From assembly GCF_943192945.1 (NCBI RefSeq), contig NZ_CALPCE010000002.1, positions 124,001-188,000 on the forward strand: a stretch of 64,000 nt of DNA, given 5' to 3'. The stretch comes from Anaerocaecibacter muris. Its GTDB lineage: Bacteria; Bacillota; Clostridia; Christensenellales; Pumilibacteraceae. The number at the start of each line of letters is the position of its first letter. Positions within the stretch are counted from its first letter, which is position 1. Under the pieces are notes generated by a model. The model saw nothing but the letters and a program-made list of their open reading frames with translations. It had not been told where the DNA came from and did no database searches. Position numbers and translations under genes: made by a program. Below are positions 7,887 through 16,789 of the stretch, piece after piece.

Positions 7887-9041
7887 ATGGTAACATTGCA
7901 AAATGCGGAAAACGCGCTCAAATCGGTATACCTCGGAACGGTCACCGACCTTTTAAACACGCGGGTCAACCCGCTGTTGTCCAAGATAGAACAAACGTCC
8001 TCGGACGTGTGGGGTAAGGAAATACGCACCGCCGCCAAGTTCGGCATAAACGGCGGCGTGGGCGCGGGCGACGAAGACGGCGACTTGCCCGCGGCGTTCG
8101 GCAACAACTACTTGCAGTTTGTGACGACGCTCAAAAACCTGTACGGTCAAATCGAAATTTCGGACAAAGCTATTCGCGCGTCTGCGGACGGGCGCGGCGC
8201 GTTTACCGACCTTTTGAACGCCGAGCTCGAAGGCTTGCTCAACGCGTCCAAGTTCAACCTCGGGCGTATGCTTTACGGCGACGGCACGGGGCTGTTGGCG
8301 ACGTTCGCCGAAAAATCGACGAGCGACAACACGATCGTATGCGACACCGCGCGCAACCTTATAGAAGGGCTTGCCGTAGACGTATACGGCGCGAACGGAA
8401 CTAAAAAGGGCACGGCGCGTATTTCGTATGTGGACAGAGCGCAAAAAACCGTAACGCTCGACGGCGCGACGGTAACGCTCGCGGCGGGCGACAAAATGTA
8501 CGTTCAAGGCTCGAAAGACAAGGAAATAACCGGCATAGGCGCGCTGTTTAACGGATCGAGTATTTACGGCGTGCAAAAGTCGGCGCACCCCTTTTTAAAC
8601 CCGTACACAAAGAACGTCGGCGGCGCGATTGACGAAATCGTCATGCAGGAAGCTATCGACGCGCTCGAAAACGACGCGGGTTCTACCGTCGATTTCTTGG
8701 CGTGCTCGCAGGACGCAAAATATTCGTTTATAGAATACATGTCGTCATACAAACGAAATATCGACATAATGGAATTGGAGGGCGGGTTTAAAACGCTGTC
8801 GTACAACGGCTTGCCGCTCGTATATGACAGGTTTGTGCCCGACGGCAGTATGTATCTGCTCAACACAAAGGCGTTCAAACTTCATCAGCTTTGCGATTGG
8901 CGTTTCATCGAAACCGAAAACGGCAAGATTTTGCGCCAAAATCAGGGCAAACCGACGTACACCGCGACGCTCGTCAAGTATTGCGATCTCATCTGCCAAA
9001 AGCCCAACGGTCAGGCTGTTCTCACGGGGATAACGCGTTGA
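7887..9041 (+). CDS. Major capsid protein
   Basis: A 384-residue protein directly after the scaffold candidate, with an AAGGAG site. The N-terminal segment (residues 1-60) reads like an HK97-fold N-arm plus E-loop region (VTLQNAENALKSVYLGTV and the following PLLSKIEQTS), and NLYGQIEISDKAIRAS resembles the start of the P-domain in many Clostridia phage capsids. The GDGTG turn and the beta-rich second half also fit. Synteny (terminase, portal, scaffold, capsid) is the strongest support. The stop overlaps the next start (TTGA). Confidence 0.85.
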   Translation: MVTLQNAENALKSVYLGTVTDLLNTRVNPLLSKIEQTSSDVWGKEIRTAAKFGINGGVGAGDEDGDLPAAFGNNYLQFVTTLKNLYGQIEISDKAIRASADGRGAFTDLLNAELEGLLNASKFNLGRMLYGDGTGLLATFAEKSTSDNTIVCDTARNLIEGLAVDVYGANGTKKGTARISYVDRAQKTVTLDGATVTLAAGDKMYVQGSKDKEITGIGALFNGSSIYGVQKSAHPFLNPYTKNVGGAIDEIVMQEAIDALENDAGSTVDFLACSQDAKYSFIEYMSSYKRNIDIMELEGGFKTLSYNGLPLVYDRFVPDGSMYLLNTKAFKLHQLCDWRFIETENGKILRQNQGKPTYTATLVKYCDLICQKPNGQAVLTGITR

Positions 9042-9361
9042 CGGGTCGGGTTATAGACGACGATATGTTCGGCGTTTGCCGTCGGCTCAAAAGCATAGAC
9101 GACGGGTATTTCGTGTTCCTCAACTACAAGACCGGCAAGTTCGAGGTGCACAACAAAAAGGACGCGCACACGCTTTGCCTCGTCCTGCCTTACGACAGGC
9201 TGGACGAACGCACGGTAAGGCGCGTGCTCTATACCCGTGCCGAGCGCGTCGCGCAAATCACCGAACGCATGGAACGCGACAACGCGCGTATCGAAGCGCG
9301 GCGAATACGCGCCGCCGTTGACGGAGCGGTTGCCGCGTGCGCGGGAGGAGGCGCATTGTGA
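9038..9361 (+). CDS. Conserved-type small phage virion protein
   Basis: A 107-residue protein. TTG 9038 overlaps the capsid stop and has GGGGA upstream; ATG 9065 is an alternative start. The first half is a compact alpha-beta segment (FVFLNYKTGKFEVHN and LVLPYDRLDERTVRRVLYTR) and the rest is a charged helix with MERDNARIEARR. Proteins of this pattern follow capsid genes in Clostridia prophages. The exact role (capsid accessory or connector) is unknown. Confidence 0.6.
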   Translation: MTGRVIDDDMFGVCRRLKSIDDGYFVFLNYKTGKFEVHNKKDAHTLCLVLPYDRLDERTVRRVLYTRAERVAQITERMERDNARIEARRIRAAVDGAVAACAGGGAL

Positions 9362-9924
9362 CGGTTCGACAGATAGCGTTGTCCGCCGCGGCGATTTTGC
9401 AGGCGGACGACATTGCGGCAATATTATCGGGCGAAGCGGACGGCGAGAACGCGCAAGCATCCGAGATAACGGACGGCGACGCGCTCACGCTTATAAAGTG
9501 CGTAAACCTCGCCGCCGCGGAAGCCGCGGGTGATTTCCCCGTGCTGTCCGTCGTAAAGGCGGAGAGCCGAAACGGGGTTATCCCGCTTGCGGCAATCGGC
9601 GATGTAAGCGCGGTGCGCGAGGTGTCTGCGGGCGGACGCGCGGTGCATTTTACGTTTGACGGGCGCGGCGTAAAAACGCCGTTCGACGGAACGTTCGAGG
9701 TGACTTTTGCGCCGCAGTATAAGGACGCGGGCGCGGACGACGGTGTAGCCGTCGGCGCGGGCGCGGACAAAGAAATGCTTGCTTATCTCACGGCGCGCAA
9801 TTTCTGTCTTGTCACGGGCAGGACGGACGAAGCGAGCGTGTGGGATCAGCGGTATAACGCCGAGGCGGAAAACAAGCGCATACGGCGCAGAGCGGTTATG
9901 CCGCGGCGCGCGTGGCTTGCGTAA
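9358..9924 (+). CDS. Putative head-tail connector/adaptor protein
   Basis: A 188-residue protein starting at GTG 9358, which overlaps the previous stop and has GGGAGGAG 7 nt upstream. An N-terminal helical part (residues about 1-60) is followed by a beta-rich domain (FTFDGRGVKTPFDG, then VTFAPQYKD) and a basic C-terminal helix ending in RRRAVMPRRAWLA. The location after the capsid and before the large tail-hub-like gene is where podoviruses encode adaptor proteins. This is inference from order only. Confidence 0.55.
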   Translation: MTVRQIALSAAAILQADDIAAILSGEADGENAQASEITDGDALTLIKCVNLAAAEAAGDFPVLSVVKAESRNGVIPLAAIGDVSAVREVSAGGRAVHFTFDGRGVKTPFDGTFEVTFAPQYKDAGADDGVAVGAGADKEMLAYLTARNFCLVTGRTDEASVWDQRYNAEAENKRIRRRAVMPRRAWLA

Positions 9925-9955
9925 AGCGCGGCGGACGAAATGACGGGAGGATACG

Positions 9956-11356
9956 ATGTCAAGGCTTAAAATACCGACCGTGCCCAAATACCGCAAGCGG
10001 TTGGGCGGGTTCGGCGCAACGGACGTAAAAAGCAACGAGAGCGTGCTCGACTTCAACACCGCGGCGGAGTGTTACAACTTCGACTGTTCGTCGGGCGCGT
10101 TACGCCCCGCGTGCGGAATAAAGTCGCACGCCGTCGTGCCGAAAGACGCGGTGCGGTATTGGGTGTACAGATACTTTTCGGACAAGACGGGCGGGTACGT
10201 CGATCAGTACGTGTTTCAACTTAAAAACGGTATACTTCGCTATTACGATCCCGTCTTGGGCAAAACGCTGTACATTTCGGGCGTTGCGTACCCGCCCATA
10301 AACGCGCTCAATTACAGGCTCAATTCCAAAGACGTATTGCTTATGTCGGGCGAGGGCAGAAAGTTAATCGTGTGGGACGGCACGGCGATAAACGAATACC
10401 AAAACAGCCCGACCATTTCGTCAATGGCTATACATTACGAGCGGCTGTTCGTCACCAGCTCGGCAGAGCCGACAAAGGTGTTCTTTTCGGACGACCTCGA
10501 CCCGACCAACTGGAACGTCGGGGCGGACGGCGGCGGGTTCATAGAATTGTTGGACGAGCGCGGCGAACTTAACAAGGTCGTGTCGTTCGGCAGTTACCTG
10601 TACATATTCCGCGACCACGGCATAAGCCGAGTAACGGCGTTCGGCGACCAGCGCGAATTTTCGGTGCTCAACCTGTTCGTAACGACGGGGCGCATATACC
10701 CGTCGAGCATAGCGACGTGCGGCGCGGGCATAATGTTCCTCGCGTCCGACGGGCTGTATATGTTCGACGGGTACGAGTGCCGCCGCGCGCTTGCCAACCT
10801 CGACGGACTGATCGCGCCCAACGACGACTGCGCGTCCGCATATGCCGACGGAAAGTATTATCTTGCGTGCCGCATGAACTTCCGCGACGGCAAGCAAGTG
10901 GGGTGCGAGAGCGGCGAGTTCGTGACAAACGGACTGCTCGCGTTCGACCCCGTGACGGGCGAGTATTCGGTGACGCGCGGCATGGATGTGCGGTTCATGA
11001 ACAAGTGCGTGTACGACGGCGAGGACTTTTTGATGTGCCGCGACGGAACGGCGAGCGGCGTGCTGTGCGCCGACGGGTGCAGGTTCGGCGCGCCGTTGCC
11101 CAAACGCTGGCAAAGCCCCGCGTCGGACTTCGCAACGCCCGACCGCACAAAGGTGTTGCGAGAACTGTACATAAAAACAGATTGCGCGTGTAACGTAACG
11201 CTCGCGTCGGGGCAAAAGCAAAAGACGGTCGCGGTCAAATCGGGCGACAGGCGCGTGCGCCTTAACTTTAACGGCAAGCGCGTTTCGCTCGCAATAGACT
11301 GCGACGCGGGCTACTGCGAAATCCAAGCGCCGACGGTCGTATATTCGTCGTACTGA
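9956..11356 (+). CDS. Phage tail/stabilisation protein, beta-rich
   Basis: A 466-residue, almost entirely beta-strand protein. Repeated blade-like stretches such as LLMSGEGRKLIVWDG, LYIFRDHGISRVTAFG and IMFLASDGLYMFDGYE indicate a beta-propeller-like fold. Podovirus tail hub/stabilisation proteins (P22 gp10-like) and related virion proteins have this composition and size and follow the adaptor gene. GGGAGG precedes the ATG. It could instead be a receptor-binding tail component, since no separate tail fibre gene is seen in the block. Confidence 0.65.
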   Translation: MSRLKIPTVPKYRKRLGGFGATDVKSNESVLDFNTAAECYNFDCSSGALRPACGIKSHAVVPKDAVRYWVYRYFSDKTGGYVDQYVFQLKNGILRYYDPVLGKTLYISGVAYPPINALNYRLNSKDVLLMSGEGRKLIVWDGTAINEYQNSPTISSMAIHYERLFVTSSAEPTKVFFSDDLDPTNWNVGADGGGFIELLDERGELNKVVSFGSYLYIFRDHGISRVTAFGDQREFSVLNLFVTTGRIYPSSIATCGAGIMFLASDGLYMFDGYECRRALANLDGLIAPNDDCASAYADGKYYLACRMNFRDGKQVGCESGEFVTNGLLAFDPVTGEYSVTRGMDVRFMNKCVYDGEDFLMCRDGTASGVLCADGCRFGAPLPKRWQSPASDFATPDRTKVLRELYIKTDCACNVTLASGQKQKTVAVKSGDRRVRLNFNGKRVSLAIDCDAGYCEIQAPTVVYSSY

Positions 11357-11397
11357 CGGCGATAGAACACGGTAATAAAATATCGGAGGAAGATGTA

Positions 11398-11733
11398 ATG
11401 GATAAATCGGTGCGCGCGCTGTCCCTGGCGGAGGACGCGACGGCGGGCATGGAAATGTTGCGCTGCTATGTAAAAAGCAAAACCCGAATCACGGTTAAAA
11501 GCGTGCACACGGACGGGCAAAACAGACGCGTGTTCGGCAAGATCCGATCGGACGGAAGCGCGGCTGTAATAGTAAGGTTCGACGGCACGGCAAACGTAAA
11601 ATTCGGCGACCAAACGTTGGCGAGCGGCAGTACCGTCTGTTTCGCGGTATTGCCCGCGGGCGAAAACGACCTGTGGATTTCGGGCACGGACAACAACGCC
11701 AAGGTCATGGTTTTCGGCGGGGCGTGGCTGTAA
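11398..11733 (+). CDS. Small beta-rich phage structural protein
   Basis: A 111-residue protein with an eight- to nine-strand pattern (TVKSVHTDGQNRRVFGK, IVRFDGTANVKFGDQ, LWISGTDNNAKVMVFGGAW) and a good GGAGG site. It lies between the tail protein and the holin gene. It could be a decoration or tail accessory protein; no family is recognised. Confidence 0.6.
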   Translation: MDKSVRALSLAEDATAGMEMLRCYVKSKTRITVKSVHTDGQNRRVFGKIRSDGSAAVIVRFDGTANVKFGDQTLASGSTVCFAVLPAGENDLWISGTDNNAKVMVFGGAWL

Positions 11734-11759
11734 CGCAACAGTATAAGGGGGATAAAACA

Positions 11760-12077
11760 ATGGAGCAAATAGTGTCGCTCGTCGTTGCAAACGGGCTGTT
11801 CGCCGTGCTGTTTTGCGGTCTGCTCGTGTACGAACTGCGCGACAGCCGCAACCGCGAGCGCAAATATACGCAGACGATACGCGCGCTCACCGACAGGCTG
11901 GACGCGGTAAAAACAGTCAAGACCGACGTCGAACAAGTCAAGACCGACGTAAACAGACTGGCGGACGACCTGTCCGAACTGCGTTCGGACGTCGGCGAAA
12001 TAAAAAGCGCAACGGTGCCGCGCCGCGGCAAACCCAAGCGCGCGGGAGGTTGCGAGTGCGCGACGACGTCGGCGTAA
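11760..12077 (+). CDS. BhlA/UviB-type holin-like protein
   Basis: A 105-residue protein with one N-terminal transmembrane helix (residues about 4-25, IVSLVVANGLFAVLFCGLLVYE), then a charged stretch (RDSRNRERKY), a coiled coil (about 38-85) and a basic Cys-containing tail. This is the layout of BhlA/UviB holin-like proteins: the position of the FAVLF helix and the following DSRNRE are characteristic. ATG 11760 has AAGGGGG upstream; the open frame before it overlaps the preceding gene. These proteins permeabilise the membrane or assist lysis and bacteriocin release. Confidence 0.75.
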   Translation: MEQIVSLVVANGLFAVLFCGLLVYELRDSRNRERKYTQTIRALTDRLDAVKTVKTDVEQVKTDVNRLADDLSELRSDVGEIKSATVPRRGKPKRAGGCECATTSA

Positions 12078-12244
12078 GCGGCGGGGATAAGATCCGCCGC
12101 GCGGACAGCCCGTTAAAGGCGTTCGGACGGCTCGACACCTGTCGAAACGTCATGCGCGCTTACGACCTGTACCGCTACAATCTGTATAAGGAGAAGTACG
12201 AAACCCATGGAAAAATATCCAAACAACTCGGAAGAGCGGAATAA
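12056..12244 (+). CDS. Small basic phage protein overlapping its neighbours
   Basis: A 62-residue protein starting at GTG 12056 with GGGAGG 6 nt upstream. It overlaps the holin-like gene by 22 nt and the next gene by 38 nt in different frames. It is Arg/Lys/Tyr-rich with a helical middle (LDTCRNVMRAYDLYRYNLYKE). Good spacing and chained overlaps support translation. Function unknown. Confidence 0.5.
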   Translation: MRDDVGVSGGDKIRRADSPLKAFGRLDTCRNVMRAYDLYRYNLYKEKYETHGKISKQLGRAE

Positions 12245-13100
12245 GCTGGAAGAGGAAATCAAACGGTTGGAGTCGTCGGCGTTCGGTTCGGTCGGCAAAC
12301 CGACGCTGTCGCAAACCGCGCTTAACGAAATAGAGTACACTCCGCCCACCGACGAGTATTTGGCGGTCGAGGCGGAAAACAGCCTCGCAAACGATCGCGC
12401 CGACCAAATCCAAGCCATACGCGACAGGTCGGAAAACGAGGTCAAGCAAAACACCGCCGTGCGCGACGCGTATATTTCCGACCGCGACGGCGAGCGCGCG
12501 ACGCTTGCCGAAAATTACGAAGCCGCGGTGCGCGCCGTCGATAACGACGCAATCAAGCGCGGGCTTGCGCGATCGTCGGTGGCGGCGGTGGGTAGGAGCG
12601 AACTGGAAAGAGAGTATTTAAAGCGCAACGCCGACGTCGAAAAAAGTTACGGCAAAAAGATAGCCGAGCTCGACGGCGAAATAGCCGCGGCGGACGGCAA
12701 ACTGCGCGCCGCGCTGGACGACTTCAACCTGTCGTATGCGACGCGGCTCAACCAAAAAATAGCCGAGCTGAAAGCCGAGCGCGACCAAAAAATCGAGCGC
12801 GTGACGAGCTTTAACAACTCCGTGCGCGAAAAGCAAGCCAAGCTCGACGCGGACAAATTAAAGACGGAAAGCGATCTGTTTTCCGCCGCTATCGAGCAAA
12901 AGAAAAAGGCGAACAGCGCGGACGGCTTGTCCGCGTCCGAGCGCGACAAACTGTTCAAATCGGTTTACGACAGTATGGACAAATATCTCGCGTCGCTCGA
13001 CAAGCAGGAGGCAAAACTCGAAATTCGCAACCACACGCTGTACCGTCAGCATCTGTCAAACTACTATTATACCAAACTATACGACAAGTACGGACGGTAA
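12207..13100 (+). CDS. Coiled-coil phage protein (possible internal virion/ejection protein)
   Basis: A 297-residue protein that is mostly one long charged coiled coil. It has heptad-rich stretches from about residues 60-260, many Asp/Glu/Lys/Ala residues, and a short Tyr-rich end (HLSNYYYTKLYDKYGR). Podoviruses encode helical internal proteins that are ejected with DNA; size and composition are compatible, but the same features could describe a tail or chaperone protein. AAGGAG lies 13 nt before the ATG, longer than usual. Confidence 0.6.
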   Translation: MEKYPNNSEERNKLEEEIKRLESSAFGSVGKPTLSQTALNEIEYTPPTDEYLAVEAENSLANDRADQIQAIRDRSENEVKQNTAVRDAYISDRDGERATLAENYEAAVRAVDNDAIKRGLARSSVAAVGRSELEREYLKRNADVEKSYGKKIAELDGEIAAADGKLRAALDDFNLSYATRLNQKIAELKAERDQKIERVTSFNNSVREKQAKLDADKLKTESDLFSAAIEQKKKANSADGLSASERDKLFKSVYDSMDKYLASLDKQEAKLEIRNHTLYRQHLSNYYYTKLYDKYGR

Positions 13101-13166
13101 CAATCCGCGGGCGCGGCAAGCGATACCGCGCAACAGCGCGCGGCGCAAATAAAGGAGGAATTGCGG

Positions 13167-13487
13167 TTGAATATAAAAGACAGAATAAAAAGCAAAAGTT
13201 TTTGGGCGGGGCTTATCGGGTCGGTGTTCCTGATATTGAGCGCGTTCGGCGTGGACGTGGGCGACCAAACGGCAAGCGCGGTAATCAACGCCGTGTGCTC
13301 GCTGCTTGTGGTGCTGGGCATAGTCGCGTCGCCCGTAGCGGACGGCGCGCAGCTCGGCGACTCGAACGACCGGACGACGTGCGGCATGACTTTAACCGAC
13401 TTGACGGGCGATCGCGAGATCGCACCGATTATCGGCGACTGTGCGGAAAGCGACGGCGATAACGAATGTGACGGCAAAAGCGAGTAA
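13167..13487 (+). CDS. phiLC3-family phage holin
   Basis: A 106-residue protein. I chose TTG 13167 because AAAGGAGG (13151-13158) sits 8 nt upstream; TTG 13161 is too close. The start NIKDRIKSKSFWAGLIGSV matches the phiLC3 holin pattern (basic amphipathic start, KxFW, first transmembrane helix), and a second helix follows at about residues 36-56 (AVINAVCSLLVVLGIVA). The tail is hydrophilic and Asp-rich with DLTGD. It would form the lesion through which an endolysin acts, but no endolysin is present nearby. It is the last gene of the block. Confidence 0.8.
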   Translation: MNIKDRIKSKSFWAGLIGSVFLILSAFGVDVGDQTASAVINAVCSLLVVLGIVASPVADGAQLGDSNDRTTCGMTLTDLTGDREIAPIIGDCAESDGDNECDGKSE

Positions 13488-13513
13488 AGCGACGGTCGAG
13501 CGCAATATCGAGG

Positions 13514-13545
13514 CGGGAAGGACGAAAAACGTTCTTCCCGTTTTT
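13514..13545 (+). terminator. Terminator closing the phage-like block
   Basis: A 10-bp stem (13514-13523 with 13531-13540, one G-U pair), 7-nt loop, then TTTTT. It separates the holin gene from the kinase operon. Confidence 0.8.
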
Positions 13546-13631
13546 GCGTGCAAAAAAACGTCGGGGGAGAGTTTTGCGGACGGAAAAGATAATATTTTGC
13601 CGAGGTTGAGCGAAATATGCCCTTGCAGCCC

Positions 13632-13660
13632 TTGATCGTTGCGAAAAGTTGTGATATAAT
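13632..13660 (+). promoter_or_regulatory. Promoter of the kinase/phosphorelay operon
   Basis: TTGATC (13632-13637), 17-nt spacer, TATAAT (13655-13660). The kinase ATG is about 70 nt downstream. Confidence 0.75.
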
Positions 13661-13729
13661 AGCTACGGTACGCCGTTTTGCACATACAAATATATTACGG
13701 CAAGCGGCAAAGGTTAAGGAGTTTTTGTA

Positions 13730-16700
13730 ATGAATCACAGAAAGCTGCGGGACGGAATTATAATTGCGGTGTGTGCTGTCGCCGTTGTAATAACGGCGGT
13801 GCTGTATGCTATCTTTGCCTCGCATCATATTTTCAAGGAGAGTAAAGAACACCTTACGGAAATTTACGAACAAATCAATTCGTCGATGTCGCAGACGATT
13901 GAAAGCAACCGCAAACTTCTAAACGGGTGGAATCAGTACATAGACAACTCCGTAAATATAATAAACGGCAGTTCTGCGGGTTACGACGACGCCGACCGCG
14001 CCGCGCGCCGCGAGGAGTTCGGCAGTTTTATGAAACAGCAAAAGCAACTCTGGGGCTTTACCGATTTTTATTTTATCGGCAACGAACACACGGCGGAAAC
14101 CGCAGGCGAGGACGAGTTTAACAACGTCGTAGAGGTCAAACGCATTGACGGCGAGCCTATAAATATTCGCACGCGTCGCAAAATTCAAAATCTTATCGCC
14201 GCCGACGAGGGCGGAGTAGTCGGCAATATCGAGGATGGCGACGAAGGCTCGCAGTTCATGATGTTTGCGATGTCGCTCAAATCGGACGACAGCGAATACA
14301 AAAACATAATAGACGGATTCGAGTATTATGCGATTGGCATAAGTTACAGTTCCCAAGACATGAGCAACGCTCTCGCCATTAACGTGTTCAAAAATCAGGG
14401 CGTTTGCTATGTCGTTCTTCCCGACGGCAACGTGCTGTTGCAGTCCAATCTCGAACGCGATTTGCGCGATAACTATTTGGAGTTTTTGCGCGGAAGCAAC
14501 ATTACTATTTCCGACAAAAACGTATCGCAGATTGAGCAAGACTGGAAAGACCAAAAGTCGGATACTATGCTGATTACCGTCGGCGACGTGGAATATTACC
14601 TCACGTACATGCCCGTCGGGTTCGGCGGCTGGATGTTTATCGGCGCAGTGCCGAGTTCGGTTGTCAACAGTAGTATGGACTGGTTCCGCACCGTCACCAT
14701 AATGGTAATGGCGGTCATATTCGTAATACTCGCGGCTGTCGTCTTATGGCTGTACATAACGACGAGCCGTAGGCGATACAAGGAAAAGGCGCTCGAAGTC
14801 AAGTCGCGCGAGGGGCTGTTGGATATGCTCACCGAAAACACTCGCGATATGTTTATAGTGTTCTCGCCGGAGGATTTTAAGGCGGAATACGTAAGCGCAA
14901 ACGTCGAAAAACTGCTCGGGCTCAATCTCGACGAAGTGCGCGCCGACTTCCGCAAAATGCTGGACGCGGCGGTGGAAAAATATAGACCGTTCACAACAGA
15001 AGGGCTTAAAAAACTGGAAGACGGCGGTGTATGGGAACGCGATATTTGCATGCGCAACATAAACAGCGAGGACGAGCAAATATGGTTCCACATGTCGCTG
15101 TATCGTTCCAAGATCAACGGCAAGGACAGAATAGTTACCATGTTCTCCGACCGCACCAAGGAGCGGCAAATGTACGACAGGCTCGATCAGTTGCTCACGA
15201 TTGCCAAAAACGCAAACGCGGCAAAGAGCAACTTCCTGTCCAATATGTCGCACGATATTCGCACGCCTATGAATGCGATTATAGGCTACGCGACATTGCT
15301 TGCAAAGGACGCGGACAACGGCGAAAAGGTGCGCGAGTACACTCGGAAGATAACCTATTCGGGACAGCACCTGTTAAGCCTTATAAACGATATTCTCGAT
15401 ATGAGCAAGATAGAAAGCGGCAAAACGTCGCTCAATAAAGAGGAGTTCCGTTTGCCCGAATTTATCGAAGAACTTTATTCCATGATAATCGCGCAGACCA
15501 ACGCCAAAAATCAGACGCTGGACGTTCATACCAAGGGAAATATCCCCGAAATCGTCATGGGCGACAAACTGCGGCTCAATCAAATAATGCTCAATATCCT
15601 GTCCAACGCGGTCAAGTACACGCCGGAAGGCGGACAAATCGCGCTCAAAGTGGAAACAATGAAGCAGACCGTGCACAACCATGCGCACTTGCGTTTCACC
15701 GTTGCGGATAACGGCATAGGCATGAGCGAGGAATATGTAAAAACCATATTCGAGCCGTTTAGCCGCGAAACCACAGACAAGACCAAGAGCATACAGGGCA
15801 CGGGTCTGGGCATGGCTATAACCAAGAACATAGTCGATCTAATGGGCGGCGTCATAACCGTGGACAGCGAACCGGGCAAGGGCACTACGTTCACCGTCGA
15901 GCTGGAACTGGAAATCGCCGAGAGCGTGCCCGAGGACGCAGATTTCTGGGTGCACCACAACGTTACGCGCGTTCTGGTCGTGGACGACGAAGAAGACGTC
16001 TGTATGGACATCAAGGAACTTATGGCTGGCACGGGCGTGGACGTAGAGTATGCGATAACGGGTCAGGACGCCATAAAAGCCGTCGAAAAAGCGACAAACG
16101 ATAAAAAGGATTTTCACATCGTGCTTTTGGACTGGAAAATGCCGAGCATGGACGGCGTGGAAACGGCGCGCAGAATACGCGAAAAAGTGGGGCGCGACCT
16201 GCCTATCATGGTGCTCACGTCGTACAGCTTCGACGACATCGAGGCGGAAGCGCGCGCGGCGGGCATAGACCTTTTCATGTCCAAACCGTTCTTCGTGTCC
16301 AACTTCAAACGCGCGGTCATGGAAATTCGCAGCGACGGCGCGGCGGCGGAAGTCAATCCCGAACCCGAAAACATGTCGCTCAAAGGTCTTAAAGTGCTCG
16401 CGGCGGAGGACAACGAAATCAACGCCGAAATTCTTACCGAACTTTTGGATATAGAAGAAGTTTCGTGCGACATTGCGAGCAACGGACAGGAAGCTGTGGA
16501 TAAGTTCACCGCATCCAAGGTCGGGCAGTACGACATAATATTCATGGACATACAAATGCCCGTGATGAACGGTTACGAAGCGGCGCGCGCAATCCGTGCG
16601 AGCAAGCACAAGCGCGCCAAGACCATACCTATTATAGCAATGACGGCAAACGCGTTCGACGACGACGTAAAAGCCGCAATCGATTCGGGCATGAACGCGC

Positions 16701-16789
16701 ATCTTGCAAAGCCTATCGATATGGATAAACTCAAACAGCTTGTAATAAAAATACTCGACGAAACAAAGAGTTCAAAAGGTGCAAAATGA
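13730..16789 (+). CDS. Hybrid sensor histidine kinase with two receiver domains
   Basis: A 1019-residue membrane kinase. TM1 (about 9-30) and TM2 (about 322-345) enclose an extracytoplasmic sensor of about 290 residues (Cache-like by size). A PAS-type domain (about 365-475) follows, then HisKA with His508 in NMSHDIRTPMNAI, and a HATPase_c domain with DNGIGMS and GTGLGMAI. Two receiver domains come last: the first with phosphoacceptor Asp801 (VLLDWKMPS), the second with Asp940 (IFMDIQMPVMNG). It should autophosphorylate His508 and pass phosphate through its receivers to an Hpt protein; a candidate Hpt is encoded two genes downstream. The stop overlaps the next start (ATGA). Confidence 0.92.
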   Translation: MNHRKLRDGIIIAVCAVAVVITAVLYAIFASHHIFKESKEHLTEIYEQINSSMSQTIESNRKLLNGWNQYIDNSVNIINGSSAGYDDADRAARREEFGSFMKQQKQLWGFTDFYFIGNEHTAETAGEDEFNNVVEVKRIDGEPINIRTRRKIQNLIAADEGGVVGNIEDGDEGSQFMMFAMSLKSDDSEYKNIIDGFEYYAIGISYSSQDMSNALAINVFKNQGVCYVVLPDGNVLLQSNLERDLRDNYLEFLRGSNITISDKNVSQIEQDWKDQKSDTMLITVGDVEYYLTYMPVGFGGWMFIGAVPSSVVNSSMDWFRTVTIMVMAVIFVILAAVVLWLYITTSRRRYKEKALEVKSREGLLDMLTENTRDMFIVFSPEDFKAEYVSANVEKLLGLNLDEVRADFRKMLDAAVEKYRPFTTEGLKKLEDGGVWERDICMRNINSEDEQIWFHMSLYRSKINGKDRIVTMFSDRTKERQMYDRLDQLLTIAKNANAAKSNFLSNMSHDIRTPMNAIIGYATLLAKDADNGEKVREYTRKITYSGQHLLSLINDILDMSKIESGKTSLNKEEFRLPEFIEELYSMIIAQTNAKNQTLDVHTKGNIPEIVMGDKLRLNQIMLNILSNAVKYTPEGGQIALKVETMKQTVHNHAHLRFTVADNGIGMSEEYVKTIFEPFSRETTDKTKSIQGTGLGMAITKNIVDLMGGVITVDSEPGKGTTFTVELELEIAESVPEDADFWVHHNVTRVLVVDDEEDVCMDIKELMAGTGVDVEYAITGQDAIKAVEKATNDKKDFHIVLLDWKMPSMDGVETARRIREKVGRDLPIMVLTSYSFDDIEAEARAAGIDLFMSKPFFVSNFKRAVMEIRSDGAAAEVNPEPENMSLKGLKVLAAEDNEINAEILTELLDIEEVSCDIASNGQEAVDKFTASKVGQYDIIFMDIQMPVMNGYEAARAIRASKHKRAKTIPIIAMTANAFDDDVKAAIDSGMNAHLAKPIDMDKLKQLVIKILDETKSSKGAK

